From: Planctomycetota bacterium | GTDB lineage: Bacteria; Planctomycetota; Planctomycetia; Gemmatales; Gemmataceae | Direction: 5' to 3' | Assembly: GCA_021807595.1 (NCBI GenBank) | Contig: JAKBCS010000035.1 | Span: 1-41,076 of the forward strand | Length of the DNA stretch: 41,076 bases | Shown here: positions 1 through 9,059 of the stretch, piece by piece | Numbering within the stretch: position 1 is the stretch's first letter | How the letters are laid out: every line of letters begins with the position of its first letter | Translations under genes and position numbers: made by a program | Notes under the pieces: model-generated | The model's database searches: none | What the model saw: only the letters and a program-made list of their open reading frames with translations | Told to the model about the DNA's origin: nothing

Positions 1-111
1 GCTCCGTGGTATTGCCCCACCTGTCTTAAAGAAACAGATTCCGAGACAATCTCCGAATCCGAGTCCGACGAATCGACCTTCCACGACGGACAAGCCTCAA
101 CCGGCGTTTGA
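1..111 (+). CDS. C-terminal end of an unidentified protein (partial)
   Basis: The first frame is open from the window edge to a TGA at 109-111, giving 36 residues. They contain a CPTC pair near the start (WYCPTC) followed by a Ser/Glu/Asp-rich tail (ETDSETISESESDES). A Cys-x-x-Cys knuckle followed by an acidic tail would fit the end of a small zinc-ribbon protein, but the fragment is too short to name. It would converge on the minus-strand ORF that ends at 123. A second plus-strand frame is also open to about 135 (Pro/Ser/Thr-rich), so the frame choice is not secure. Confidence 0.3.
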   Translation, partial: APWYCPTCLKETDSETISESESDESTFHDGQASTGV

Positions 112-122
112 ATCAGCATTCT

Positions 123-296
123 TTACGAGCCTGCCTTAGCCACCATCGCTTTGAATACATTGCGTGGAACGCCGTAGGGATAGCCGGGATGGCTTAGCGC
201 CGACATTGGGATTCCCTCAAGTCGGGAACCGATCTCGACGAGCGAAACATCGCCCATCGCCAGATCGTCCGTCGCGTGTTTTATCGTCTCACTCAT
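123..296 (-). CDS. small hypothetical protein, 57 aa
   Basis: An ATG at 296 (minus) opens a 57-residue frame ending in TAA at 123. The product starts MSETIKHATDDLAMGDV and carries a Tyr/Pro-rich stretch (HPGYPYGVPRNVF) near the C-terminus. The composition is that of a soluble mixed alpha/beta protein rather than of random translation, and only a weak AGG lies upstream of the ATG. It would lie just downstream of, and on the same strand as, the NHL lipoprotein gene (stop at 389). I do not recognise the family. The frame also runs open upstream, so a longer form is possible, but the upstream part is Arg-rich and looks non-coding. Confidence 0.35.
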   Translation of the reverse strand: MSETIKHATDDLAMGDVSLVEIGSRLEGIPMSALSHPGYPYGVPRNVFKAMVAKAGS

Positions 297-388
297 GGAA
301 CCTGTAACGGATCGATTCAGCGCTTTGGCGAATCGAACCGATCCGCCGATTGGATGAGAACGGGTGAGAGGGTTTTGTGGGAGGGAGT

Positions 389-1303
389 CTAAAAGTCGAT
401 GCGTTGCAGGCGATGATTTTCGGTATCGACGACGTGAACGCGGCCTCGGCTGTCGATGGCCAAGGCCCACGGATTGTGCAACCGACCGGGAGCGTGTCCG
501 GGACCGCCCCAACAACCCAGCGATTCGCCCATCGCCGTGAACTTCTGGACTCGATTGTTACCGTTCTCGACGACGTATAAGATGCCTCTTTTGTTGAACG
601 CCAGATCGTAAGGATATTTGAGCTGTCCCGGCTCCGCGCCGGAGACGCCCCAACAGCGCACCAACTTCCCTCGGCGCGTAAAGACTTGAATGCGATCGTT
701 GCAGGCATCGGCGACGTAGAGGTCGCCCTCCGGTCCCCAAGCGAGGGCGCGGGCGCGCGAAAACTGTCCCGGTTCGGTCCCCGCGCTGCCCCAGCAACGC
801 AGGAATCGACCGGCGGCATCGAAAACGCTAATCCGCTGATTCTGTCCGAACTCGGCCACAAAGAAATTACCCTCTTCATCCTCAACGACATCGCTCACAT
901 AGCCGAGTTGTCCCGCCTCCGTTCCGCTCTCGCCGCCGATCTTGCGGAGTTCGAACCCGGTAGGGGAGTAGATGCGGAAGCAGTTGTAGTGTGAGTCGCT
1001 GACGATCAAGTTGCCCCCGCGGGACACGCTCAAACCGCTGGGGCGGCCGTTACGATAATCCGGCGTCGTCCAGGTTGGGCCGAGATAGTGACCATCGCGG
1101 TCGTACACTTGGATGCGCGCGGTGAAATCGACGACGTAGAGCCGATCGTTGCCGTCGATAGCCACGGCGCGCGGGCGCACCATGTCGCCGTTCTGCACGC
1201 CGCGTCGTCCCCAAACCAACTCGGGGCTGGCCGGATCGCCTCCGCAGCCGAGCAACGTCGGTAACAGCAGCGCGATGGGGAGTCGAGAGGGAATGGAACA
1301 CAC
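389..1303 (-). CDS. NHL-repeat beta-propeller lipoprotein
   Basis: The predicted protein has 304 residues. I chose the GTG at 1303 because it gives a short lipoprotein signal (MCSIPSRLPIALLLPTLLGC) with an LLGC lipobox and Cys at residue 20; a GGAG lies about 10 bases upstream. The frame runs open to 1714, but that extension is Arg-rich and overlaps a plus-strand small gene, so I reject it. The mature part holds six NHL-type repeats of about 45 residues, each with a core such as GNLYVAD/GDLYVADACNDRIQ and a closing GxFLRCWG. That count suits one closed six-bladed propeller. Such lipoproteins are usually scaffolds or binding proteins on the periplasmic face of a membrane. No catalytic residues are evident and the ligand is unknown. 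The gene stands alone, divergent from the small gene at 1494. Confidence 0.85.
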   Translation of the reverse strand: MCSIPSRLPIALLLPTLLGCGGDPASPELVWGRRGVQNGDMVRPRAVAIDGNDRLYVVDFTARIQVYDRDGHYLGPTWTTPDYRNGRPSGLSVSRGGNLIVSDSHYNCFRIYSPTGFELRKIGGESGTEAGQLGYVSDVVEDEEGNFFVAEFGQNQRISVFDAAGRFLRCWGSAGTEPGQFSRARALAWGPEGDLYVADACNDRIQVFTRRGKLVRCWGVSGAEPGQLKYPYDLAFNKRGILYVVENGNNRVQKFTAMGESLGCWGGPGHAPGRLHNPWALAIDSRGRVHVVDTENHRLQRIDF

Positions 1304-1383
1304 GAAGATCGAACTCCAAGTCGAAGGATACCTCCGCTCATGAGCCAGTCCTTGCCATGCCGGAAGCGGAGGCGAGAATGGCC

Positions 1384-1411
1384 TTGTCGGACCCGGTTTC
1401 AATTCTACAAT
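1384..1411 (+). promoter_or_regulatory. possible sigma70-type promoter for the small basic gene
   Basis: TTGTCG (1384-1389) and TACAAT (1406-1411) are separated by 16 bases, close to the sigma70 consensus. Transcription would start near 1418 and give a leader of roughly 75 bases before the ATG at 1494. This is a match by eye only, and such matches occur by chance. Confidence 0.3.
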
Positions 1412-1493
1412 AAGACCCTTCTCGGAGTCGAGCATTCTGAAGGGATGAATCGAGTTTTTTGAGTTTACAGCGCGGTCGCGCAGGAGGTCATCA

Positions 1494-1580
1494 ATGGGAA
1501 GTCGGCGTCGCGGCAGCGGAAGGCGAAAAGTGGGTCGCAAGAAACGGCGCATGCGCGCCCGCATTCGCCACCGCAAGTAA
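1494..1580 (+). CDS. tiny Arg/Lys-rich protein, possible mS38/bS22-type ribosomal protein (28 aa)
   Basis: An ATG at 1494 is preceded by a perfect AGGAGG (1482-1487) with 6-base spacing, the best ribosome binding site in this part of the window. The frame ends in TAA at 1580 after 28 codons. The product begins MGSRRRGSGRRKVGRKK and ends RRMRARIRHRK; more than half of its residues are Arg or Lys. The MGS start, the KxxKKRRM core and the RHRK end resemble the AURKAIP1/COX24 (mS38, bS22) class of tiny ribosomal proteins, which are 25-35 residues long in bacteria. That family link is inference from composition and motif order. The gene lies between the divergent NHL lipoprotein and the convergent glgX, with its own possible promoter. 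It is short enough for gene finders to miss. Confidence 0.6.
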   Translation: MGSRRRGSGRRKVGRKKRRMRARIRHRK

Positions 1581-1741
1581 TCGACAATTCGTGCGTTTGA
1601 AGTTGTCCGCAGCTTGCTCCTGCCAGGAAGCGTGGAGGACGCGCGGTCTCGCTCCGTGCGGGTTTTGTTTCCGGCCACGCTCTGGATGCGAGAACCGCGA
1701 AGCCTCGTAGGCAACTCCGCGCGATGCCACCGCGCGAGTTT

Positions 1742-3799
1742 TCATGCTTCGGCGATCAATACCACGGTCGAGAAGGCGACCACGGGATAGGTCGAGCCTA
1801 CCTCGATGCGTTGGCCTTCGTCGAGTCCGACGATGTCGCGCGGCGAGAGTAGCGCCGTATCGACGATGCGGTGCCACGGACGGCCTCGTGGCGCGGGCGG
1901 GATGCGAAACGGCAGCGTCTCGGTCCAAGCGTTGAAAGCCATGTAGATGTCTCGATCCGGCTCGCGGTTGGTTCGGCGTCCGTCGAGAACCAGAGCGAGA
2001 CTACGGCTCCACGGCGAGAAATCCGGCTTGAAAGGAATCACGCCGTGCCAAATCACATCGGATCCCCACAGAAAATTCCTTCGGCGCAGGGCAGGATGGC
2101 GCTTCCGCAGTGCGATCATCTCGCGGGTGAAGCGCAGGAATCCGGCGTTGCGCTCGGCCAAGGACCAATCGATCCACGAGACTGCATTGTCCTGACACCA
2201 GGCGTTATTGTTGCCGTGCTGCGTGCGGAGAAACTCGTCGCCGGCCATTAACATCGGTACGCCCTGAGATAGCAGGAGTGTCGCGACTAAGTTCCGCGCT
2301 TGGCGTTGGCGCAAGGCAAGAATCTTGGCGTCGCCGGTCGGTCCCTCGACGCCGCAGTTCCAGCTATAGTTTTCTTCGCAGCCGTCGCGCTCATCCTCTC
2401 CGTTGGCCCGATTGTGTTTTTGGTTGTACGACACCAAGTCCCAAAGTGTAAAGCCATCGTGACAGGTAATGAAATTGAGCGAATGGCGCGGCTGCCGTCC
2501 GGAGCGTTCGTAGAGATCGGAGCTGCCGCACAGCCGCGTCGCTAATTGTCCTACCATGCCTGGCTCGCCGCGCCAGAAGCGGCGAACGTGATCGCGATAC
2601 ATACCGTTCCACTCCGACCAGCGGCGTCCGTAAGGAAAGCCGCCCACCTGATACAAACCCGCCGCGTCCCACGGTTCGGCGATCAATTTCGTATCGGTCA
2701 ACACGCCTTCTTCGGCGATCATCTCGACGATGGGCGGATCGACCATCACGCGGCCGAGGAAGTCGCGTCCCATTACCGAAGCGAGATCGAAGCGCAGGCC
2801 ATCGACGTGCATGTCGGCGACCCAGAAGCGCAAGCAGTTGAGGATGAGATTGCGGACGACCGGATGGTTGCAGTTGACGGTATTGCCGCAGCCGGAGAAG
2901 TTGAGATACTTCCCTTCCGGCGTGAGCATGTAATACAGCTGATTGTCGAGGCCGCGAAACGAGTAGGTTAGGCCGCGTTCGTCCCCCTCGCCGGTATGGT
3001 TGAACACGACATCGAGATAGACTTCGATTCCGGCGTCGTGGAAAGCGCGGACCATCTCGCGGAACTCGGTGACTTGTCCGTGTTCCTTCCCCGTGGCCGC
3101 GTAGGCCGCCTTGACTGCCGCGAACGCGACGCTGTTATATCCCCAAAAATTGCGCAGCCGTTCGCCAGTGTCGGGGTTGCGAAACGGGCAATCGCACTCG
3201 TCGAACTCGTGGACGGGCAGCAGCTCGACAGCAGTAACCCCTAGCGAAGCGAGGTAGGGGATTTTATCGACCAAGCCGGCAAAGGTTCCGGGATGGGCGA
3301 CCATGGAGTTCGGGTGACAGGTGAAACCACGAACGTGCAATTCGTAAACGATGGTATCTTCGAGCGGCGTCAACGGGGGCGCGTCTTCGCCCCAATGGAA
3401 GGGGCGACGAAGATACACGCTGCGCCGTGCAGAGCAGCGCGAAGAATCCGTCTCGTGCGGTTCACCCCACGACGAGCTATCGGACAAGGCCGTCGCCGAG
3501 GGATCGAGCAGCACGATCGACGGATCGAAACGATGCCCCAAGCCGCGCGGTCCCTCGACGCGCCAACCGTAGGTGAAGGCGGACGGCAAACCGGCGACGA
3601 GAATATGCCAATGATCGCCGGTCCGATTGCGCCGCCGATCCAACGGTACCTCGGCAATAAGTTGAACGCCGTCGAGCGGATAGATTACCAGAGTGACGGA
3701 GGTGCCATTGCGACAGAGGAGAGCGAAGTTAACGCCGTCGGGCATCGCCGATGCGCCGAGCGGCAAACATTTGCCGCGAGCGATTCGCAGAGAAAGCAT
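1742..3799 (-). CDS. glgX: glycogen debranching enzyme (GlgX-type GH13 isoamylase)
   Basis: This enzyme hydrolyses alpha-1,6 branch linkages of glycogen or limit dextrin in the cytoplasm. From the ATG at 3799 it has 685 residues, within the usual GlgX range; the frame is open to 3994, but that extension has no family similarity I can see. The N-terminal 120 residues match the CBM48/isoamylase N-domain. The GH13 barrel shows region I (DVVFNHTGEGDE), region II with the nucleophile (DGLRFDLAS, Asp about 338), region III with the acid/base (LIAEPWDAAG, Glu about 375) and region IV (FITCHDGFTL, Asp about 448). All three catalytic carboxylates are present. It is monocistronic here, and no other glycogen gene is in the window. 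The start is the least certain part, because only a weak GAAAG precedes the ATG. Confidence 0.95.
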   Translation of the reverse strand: MLSLRIARGKCLPLGASAMPDGVNFALLCRNGTSVTLVIYPLDGVQLIAEVPLDRRRNRTGDHWHILVAGLPSAFTYGWRVEGPRGLGHRFDPSIVLLDPSATALSDSSSWGEPHETDSSRCSARRSVYLRRPFHWGEDAPPLTPLEDTIVYELHVRGFTCHPNSMVAHPGTFAGLVDKIPYLASLGVTAVELLPVHEFDECDCPFRNPDTGERLRNFWGYNSVAFAAVKAAYAATGKEHGQVTEFREMVRAFHDAGIEVYLDVVFNHTGEGDERGLTYSFRGLDNQLYYMLTPEGKYLNFSGCGNTVNCNHPVVRNLILNCLRFWVADMHVDGLRFDLASVMGRDFLGRVMVDPPIVEMIAEEGVLTDTKLIAEPWDAAGLYQVGGFPYGRRWSEWNGMYRDHVRRFWRGEPGMVGQLATRLCGSSDLYERSGRQPRHSLNFITCHDGFTLWDLVSYNQKHNRANGEDERDGCEENYSWNCGVEGPTGDAKILALRQRQARNLVATLLLSQGVPMLMAGDEFLRTQHGNNNAWCQDNAVSWIDWSLAERNAGFLRFTREMIALRKRHPALRRRNFLWGSDVIWHGVIPFKPDFSPWSRSLALVLDGRRTNREPDRDIYMAFNAWTETLPFRIPPAPRGRPWHRIVDTALLSPRDIVGLDEGQRIEVGSTYPVVAFSTVVLIAEA

Positions 3800-4277
3800 C
3801 GTTTCGTCTTTCGGTTCGTAGCACGGTGGAGCCGATCCAAGCGTTGCGACAACTCTCGGCAAGCTCATGGTTTGAAGATAGACCAGACGCGGCAAGGTTG
3901 GCAAGGTCGATCCGAGACCCTCGAAGCGTCTTATCGTCCGTTCGGCACGACCGAGCATGGGACAAAATCGGCGACCTGTGAAACTTTTCGACAATTCGAC
4001 TGGAAAATAAAAAAAACTTCGTTACAATTCATCAGTGTAGGGAGGTTGGTCCACGCCAAACTCTCGAACCGCTGGCTTCACCTTTTTTGCTGCCGTCCTC
4101 GTGGGAGGATGGTCCCATTGAAGTCCGCAACTTTAACCGCATTCGCAAGGTTTACTTTTTTTTAACGGTATACTGCGTAAGTGCTTGTCCTGGCGAACCG
4201 GCGGCTGACGCTGCTGCATTCTAACGCCCATCCTCGGCGGCTGACGCGGTACGCCAAACACACCGGAGGAATCCAAC

Positions 4278-5678
4278 ATGGCCGTCGCTCGCGGCGACGA
4301 GGGGGCGGGGAATCTGACCCGCAGACGAACGATTCGACGAACCACCGATTCAGCGGCGTCTCCCCCGCCGCAATCCCCCCCTCCCCCCAACTACACCCCG
4401 CCGCGCGGCAATCCCGCGCTACGGCTGGACGATCTCTACCGGCTGCCGATGCCGAAATTGTTCGCCTTGGTCGAGCAAGAGGGCATCGCCGAACACACCG
4501 GCATGAATCGCGCACAGATGATCGTCGCCGTCGTGCGCCGTCAGATTGAACGCGGCGAAATCGTCCGCGGCTCCGGCACGCTCGAAGTCTTGCCCGATGG
4601 TTACGGATTCCTTCGCAGCGCCGCGCACAACTATCTCGCCTCTCCCGAAGACATTTACGTCTCCCCCAGCCAGATTCGTCGCCTCGGATTGCGCACCGGG
4701 TTGGTCGTCGAAGGCCCGATCCGCCTGCCCATCGAAGGACAGGAAAACTTCGCCCTCATGCAGGTCGAAGTCGTCAACGGTCATCCGCCGGAAGAGAAAT
4801 CTCGGCCAACCGTCTTCGAGGATTTGACCCCCCTACACCCCAATCGCCGACTCGTCCTGGAGACGACCGGCGACGAGATGCCCACCCGCGTGATCGACCT
4901 CGTGACGCCTATCGGCAAGGGCCAGCGCGGCCTGATCGTCTCGCCGCCTCGCGCCGGTAAGACGGTCTTGCTGCAAAAGATTGCCCTGGCCCTCAAGAAA
5001 AACCATCCTGAGTGTTATTTAATTGTGTTGCTCATCGACGAACGGCCCGAAGAAGTCACCGACATGGTTCGCACCGTGGCCGGACCCAACGCCGAAGTCG
5101 TCGCCAGCACCTTCGATGAACCGTCTTCGGAACACGTTCACGTCAGCGAAATCGCCCTGGAAAAAGCCAAGCGTTTGGTGGAAGACGGGCGCGACGTGGT
5201 CATTCTGCTCGACTCCGTCACCCGCCTCGCCCGCGCTCACAACACCGAAGCGCCCTCCGGCGGCAAGTTGCTGTCCGGCGGTCTCGATTCGAATGCGATG
5301 CAAAAGCCTAAACGCTTCTTCGGCGCGGCACGCAACATTGAGGAAGGCGGCTCGCTGACCATCCTGGCCACCGCCCTCATCGACACCGGCTCGCGCATGG
5401 ACGAAGTGATCTTCGAGGAGTTCAAGGGCACCGGCAACATGGAACTCCACCTGGATCGCCGACTCGTCGATAAACGCGTCTGGCCCGCCATCGACATCAA
5501 CCGCTCCGGAACCCGCAAGGAAGAATTGTTGATGCACCCCGATGAGGTTGATCGCGTCCGCGCTCTCCGTCGCGTCCTTGCCGACATGCACCCCGTCGAG
5601 GCAATGGAGTTGGTCGTTAACCGCATGCGCAAGACGAAGTCGAATGCGGAATTCTTGCTCAGTATGAACATGAGTTAA
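4278..5678 (+). CDS. rho: transcription termination factor Rho
   Basis: Rho is the hexameric RNA-dependent ATPase/helicase that ends untranslated transcripts. The 466-residue protein has a basic, Pro-rich N-terminal tail (1-45), a Rho N-terminal helical domain (about 50-95), a cold-shock-like RNA-binding domain with the RNP1 motif DGYGFLR (107-113), and a RecA-like ATPase core. Walker A is SPPRAGKT (222-229), and the Walker B segment reads [14 protein letters not shown]. The Q- and R-loop region ([21 protein letters not shown]) is intact. GGAGGA (4265-4270) stands 7 bases before the ATG. A TATACT at 4169-4174 could be a -10 box, but no convincing -35 accompanies it. The gene is followed after 13 bases by a perfect palindrome (5692-5720). 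Confidence 0.97.
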   Translation: MAVARGDEGAGNLTRRRTIRRTTDSAASPPPQSPPPPNYTPPRGNPALRLDDLYRLPMPKLFALVEQEGIAEHTGMNRAQMIVAVVRRQIERGEIVRGSGTLEVLPDGYGFLRSAAHNYLASPEDIYVSPSQIRRLGLRTGLVVEGPIRLPIEGQENFALMQVEVVNGHPPEEKSRPTVFEDLTPLHPNRRLVLETTGDEMPTRVIDLVTPIGKGQRGLIVSPPRAGKTVLLQKIALALKKNHPECYLIVLLIDERPEEVTDMVRTVAGPNAEVVASTFDEPSSEHVHVSEIALEKAKRLVEDGRDVVILLDSVTRLARAHNTEAPSGGKLLSGGLDSNAMQKPKRFFGAARNIEEGGSLTILATALIDTGSRMDEVIFEEFKGTGNMELHLDRRLVDKRVWPAIDINRSGTRKEELLMHPDEVDRVRALRRVLADMHPVEAMELVVNRMRKTKSNAEFLLSMNMS

Positions 5679-5691
5679 CTCTTTTCGTCTT

Positions 5692-5720
5692 CTCGTTCCC
5701 ACGCTCCGCGTGGGAACGAG
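5692..5720. repeat. REP-like palindrome, copy 1
   Basis: CTCGTTCCCACGC (5692-5704) and GCGTGGGAACGAG (5708-5720) are perfect 13-base inverted arms around a TCC loop. The core CGTTCCCAC/GTGGGAACG recurs at 24776-24800 and 24868-24893. No T-run follows, so a classical intrinsic terminator is unlikely, although a hairpin this strong just behind rho could protect a 3' end. Confidence 0.85.
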
Positions 5721-6663
5721 GGAGTATAGCGCCATCGACACCAACGCCAATGGTTCCCCCCTTGTCCGCCTCGCTCATTTCAGCGACATCCACGTTGCTG
5801 CGCCCATTCGCTCGTGGCAACCGCGCGATTGGTTCAACAAACGCATGTCGGCATGGATCAATCTTTGCCTATTAGGGCGAGGCAAACGCTTTCGTCACAC
5901 CGAACGCATTCTGACCGCGCTGCGCGAGGAGATACGGCAGCGAGGCTATCATCGTCTCCTTTTTTCCGGTGACGCCACGACGATGGGGTTCGAGGAAGAG
6001 ATTCAGAGCGCGGCGCGCTTGCTCGGCGTGGGAAACGAAGCGTTTGCGGGTCTAGCGGTGCCAGGCAATCACGATTACTGTACATCTTCCGCCATGCGGG
6101 GAGGCCACTTCGAGCGGATTTTCGCGCCTTGGCAGCAAGGCAAACGCATCGGCAACGAAGTCTATCCGTTCGCTCAGCGCGTTGGACATTTGTGGTTGAT
6201 CGGGGTCAACTCATCGACGGCCAATCGGCTGTACTGGGATGCGCGGGGGAGGGTTGGACCGGAACAGCTCGAACGTCTGGAAAAACTCCTCGGCCAACTC
6301 GAACCGGGACACAAGATTCTCGTCACTCACTATCCCATTTGTCTGGCCGAAGGGGAACCCGAAGGCGTTTTCCACGGACTGCGCGATCTGAACGACCTGC
6401 TCTCCGTGGCCAAGAACGGCGGCGTCACGTTATGGTTGCACGGCCATCGCCACGAACATTATCACCATCCACACTCCGAATACGCGCCATTCCCCGTCAT
6501 CTGCGCCGGCAGCGCCACGCAACGCGGATTGTGGTCTTATAGCGATTATTCGATTGAGGGATCGCGGCTGCGTGCGGAGCAACGCGTCTTCGACGAGGAG
6601 CGAGGGGCTTTCCGCGAGGGGCGCGTTTTCGAGGTGGAGTTGCCGATTTCGACGATTGGTTAG
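5710..6663 (+). CDS. calcineurin-like metallophosphoesterase
   Basis: The protein has 317 residues and carries the metallophosphoesterase signature in order: FSDIHV (metal-binding DxH, about residue 25), LFSGDAT (GDx, here with Ala-Thr in place of the usual Leu-Thr/Val), VPGNHDY (GNHD), LVTHYP and LHGHRHEH (GHxH). These residues bind the dimetal centre of phosphodiesterases and phosphatases acting on nucleotides, lipids or proteins; the substrate cannot be read from the sequence. There is no signal peptide, so it is probably cytoplasmic. The only in-frame start before the first motif is the GTG at 5710, which lies inside the REP-like palindrome and lacks a Shine-Dalgarno, so the true start may be non-standard. 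It converges on the caspase-like gene. Confidence 0.85.
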   Translation: MGTREYSAIDTNANGSPLVRLAHFSDIHVAAPIRSWQPRDWFNKRMSAWINLCLLGRGKRFRHTERILTALREEIRQRGYHRLLFSGDATTMGFEEEIQSAARLLGVGNEAFAGLAVPGNHDYCTSSAMRGGHFERIFAPWQQGKRIGNEVYPFAQRVGHLWLIGVNSSTANRLYWDARGRVGPEQLERLEKLLGQLEPGHKILVTHYPICLAEGEPEGVFHGLRDLNDLLSVAKNGGVTLWLHGHRHEHYHHPHSEYAPFPVICAGSATQRGLWSYSDYSIEGSRLRAEQRVFDEERGAFREGRVFEVELPISTIG

Positions 6664-6709
6664 CCGCGACGCGGAGCGGAGCGCGTTCCGCTCCGCGTCG
6701 CGGCTAACC
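6658..6709. terminator. long perfect hairpin between convergent genes (repeat family 2, copy 1)
   Basis: The arms 6658-6680 and 6687-6709 are perfect 23-base inverted repeats (GGTTAGCCGCGACGCGG ...) with a 6-base loop. The hairpin covers the stop codon of the phosphoesterase and ends 1 base before the stop of the opposing gene at 6711, which suits a bidirectional 3'-end structure. There is no T-tract, so termination would have to be Rho-aided, or the element acts as an RNA-stabilising hairpin. A related copy lies at about 38593-38641, again between convergent genes. Confidence 0.65.
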
Positions 6710-6710
6710 A

Positions 6711-8948
6711 CTAGCGCGTCGCCTGCCATTCGAGACCGAGGTTGGTTAGTTTCTCGCGCTTGGCCAGCACTTCCCACGGCGAGCCAGCGTGATCCTTGAT
6801 GATCTTGTCGAGCAACTTGTGCCCTTCCTTGGCGAACTTCTTTCCGGCGCTGTCGCCTTGCAGCTTGGCCTGCGAAGCCAATTTCCAGCCGGATTGCAAT
6901 TCCGGATCGCGAGGCGGAAACTCCTTGCGCATCGAGCCGAGCATCGACTGATACTCGAACAGATACGCATACTCCAGCTGCATGCGGGCATGGATGTAAT
7001 CGTAATTGGCTTGCCAGCGTCTGTTCTCGGCTTCCCTGGCCTCGACGACTTTCGGATCGCGCAAATCGTTCAAGGCGTCGTCGATGGCGCGCATGAGCAA
7101 GGCGACGCGGCGTTCGTCGTTCTCGACGCGCGTCTTGAATTGCGTCTCGACGTTGCCGCCGCCGGACGGAGCGCGATAGCCATCGCGAAGTACGTTCAAT
7201 TGGACGCCGATCTTCGAGCGCATCACACTGATGTCACCGCTCAACTCTGTTGGCCCTTTAGCGGGATAAATGGCCCAGAGAACGGCGCGAGCGTTCTTGA
7301 CGGCCTTGCGAAGGGGCGATTCGGGATTGGGCACATCGCCTTGATATTGCTTGAGCGCCTCGACGGAGAAAGGGGGTAGAGCATCGTAGCGAATGGCCAA
7401 TTCGTGCGTAACCTTGATCGGCGGGGCACCGGCTTGGCTAAGAACCGATTCGATCAACATCTTATTGATGGACACGCTGGCGGGAGGAGCGGCGAGCGCG
7501 GCGATGGGACTGAGCGGCGGTGCTTCCTTCGGATCGTAAGCGTCGTTGCCTTCCGCTTCCTTGCCGGTCAAACGCGAGATCTGTTCGAGCTTGCGCTTAC
7601 CCAATTCTTGTTTCATGCGCCGATTGACCAGTTCGACCCAGCGCTCCATCGGTAACGACTTCTTGGGGTCATTTTGAATCTTGCCGTTCCCTAAGCTCGA
7701 CGCCGTCTCCCTCATGGAGTCTAGGAAAATGCCCATCGGGTAATCGTCGGAAGCATAGGATCGTTGCTTGGCGATGCACGACGACCAGACTTGGACTCCT
7801 GCCGGTGGAGTCTTCAGCAGGGCATCGAGTTTCTCGCCCATCTCGTCGCCGCCGGGCCGTTCTTGTCCGATGGTCGGGTTGAAGCGATTCGAGTCAAGCA
7901 CCAATACTTTTTGCCTCGCCTTGCACTTGGCCATTTGCTCGTAGAACCACTTGAGGGGAATCATCGTGTCGGCGCGATCCAATTCGCCTTCGATGGGAGC
8001 GAGATACACGTCATCGCCCAGCTCGACCGAATGGCCGACGAAGAAGACCACGACGCGATCCTGATCGCGCGAGGATTCGAGAAAAGCGGTCAATGATTTC
8101 TCGATGACTGACTTCGTTGGTGCGCGCGGATCGCCGTCGGTGTGGAACGAGTCGTCGCTGAGATGAGCGATTTGGTTGCGCGGGATTTGCACGGCGCGCG
8201 ACAGGTTATCTAAAAAGGCGTGGAAATTATCGGACTTCGACGATCCGTTGAGGATCGGATTGGCGTAGAGATAATCGTGAATGCTGATGACCAACGCCCG
8301 ACGCGGGAAGAGGTTGCTTCCGGGGCGCGACGGTTTGGGTGAATCGTTGCGATTCGGGTTGGGGCGAGTGGGCGAGTCCGTGGGTTGTTTGTTCGACGGC
8401 GTCTTGGACGAGGGCGCTTTGTCTTTCGTTCGCGACGCGGTGGGGGGAGTGGAAGGGGACTCGTTTTCCGATTTCCTGGTCGTTGGACCGGCCGATGCTT
8501 TCTCGCGGCCATTCTGGGCAACCGGATCGTCGTCGGGAGGGAAGAGCGCGGCGAGGTTATCCCAGAAGACAAACGCGCCGCCGGCAGTGAGAACAAGAAG
8601 GAGAAGAGCGAGAAACGCTCCCATCCATCCGCCGCTGCCTTTCGATGGACGCTGCTTCTTGCGTTTGCTCGGCTCACGATCGGCGTTGTCGAAAACGTCG
8701 AACGCCGCGCCGCCGACCGGCTGGGCGACGGGCACGGCGAGAGCAACAACCGGAGGAGTAATCGTCGCGGTAGCCGCCTTTTGAGGTGGAGAATCGATTA
8801 CGTTCTCGCGGACGGTTGGAGCGGTTCGACTCTTAGCTTGCAACAGCGTGCCGCAATGTTTACAGCGTATCGCTTGCTGGAGCCAATCGGCGGGAATGCG
8901 AAGCCGATTTTTACACCCCGGACACAACGACTGCACCAACTGCGGCAT
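6711..8948 (-). CDS. membrane-anchored caspase-like (peptidase C14 fold) protein, catalytic Cys missing
   Basis: The protein has 745 residues. An N-terminal zinc ribbon (CPGC at 9-12, CKHC at 29-32) is followed by a linker, one membrane segment (about 108-130) and a Pro/Ser/Thr/Lys-rich stretch (135-212). A caspase-like domain (about 215-450) starts RRALVISIHDYLYANP and holds the His of the p20 subunit (FFVGHS, His306). Where metacaspases and orthocaspases have D-x-C, this protein reads VLVLDSNRF, with Asn354 in place of Cys. The segment VWSSCIAKQRSYAS (Cys391) corresponds to the usual Ala-Ser/Ser-Tyr region. The C-terminal 250 residues are helical and unassigned. It is probably a non-proteolytic binding or scaffolding homologue, unless Cys391 takes over. 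GGAG lies 9-10 bases before the ATG. It converges on the phosphoesterase across the hairpin. Confidence 0.85.
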   Translation of the reverse strand: MPQLVQSLCPGCKNRLRIPADWLQQAIRCKHCGTLLQAKSRTAPTVRENVIDSPPQKAATATITPPVVALAVPVAQPVGGAAFDVFDNADREPSKRKKQRPSKGSGGWMGAFLALLLLVLTAGGAFVFWDNLAALFPPDDDPVAQNGREKASAGPTTRKSENESPSTPPTASRTKDKAPSSKTPSNKQPTDSPTRPNPNRNDSPKPSRPGSNLFPRRALVISIHDYLYANPILNGSSKSDNFHAFLDNLSRAVQIPRNQIAHLSDDSFHTDGDPRAPTKSVIEKSLTAFLESSRDQDRVVVFFVGHSVELGDDVYLAPIEGELDRADTMIPLKWFYEQMAKCKARQKVLVLDSNRFNPTIGQERPGGDEMGEKLDALLKTPPAGVQVWSSCIAKQRSYASDDYPMGIFLDSMRETASSLGNGKIQNDPKKSLPMERWVELVNRRMKQELGKRKLEQISRLTGKEAEGNDAYDPKEAPPLSPIAALAAPPASVSINKMLIESVLSQAGAPPIKVTHELAIRYDALPPFSVEALKQYQGDVPNPESPLRKAVKNARAVLWAIYPAKGPTELSGDISVMRSKIGVQLNVLRDGYRAPSGGGNVETQFKTRVENDERRVALLMRAIDDALNDLRDPKVVEAREAENRRWQANYDYIHARMQLEYAYLFEYQSMLGSMRKEFPPRDPELQSGWKLASQAKLQGDSAGKKFAKEGHKLLDKIIKDHAGSPWEVLAKREKLTNLGLEWQATR

Positions 8949-9059
8949 GGGACGATCTCCAAAGCGAGGAAGAATCTCTCTGTCATTCAGACGATATTAT
9001 ACGTCATCCGGTTCCTTCGACCCAAGTAGAATGTCGCGCCAATCGGACTGTTTCCAAAG

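Noticed and set aside
1304-1714. N-terminal extension of the NHL lipoprotein
   Set aside because: The extension is Arg-rich, would bury the lipobox, and overlaps the plus-strand small gene with the perfect ribosome site.
5692-5720. Intrinsic terminator behind rho
   Set aside because: The hairpin is strong, but no T-run follows, and the same palindrome recurs elsewhere, so it is listed as a repeat.
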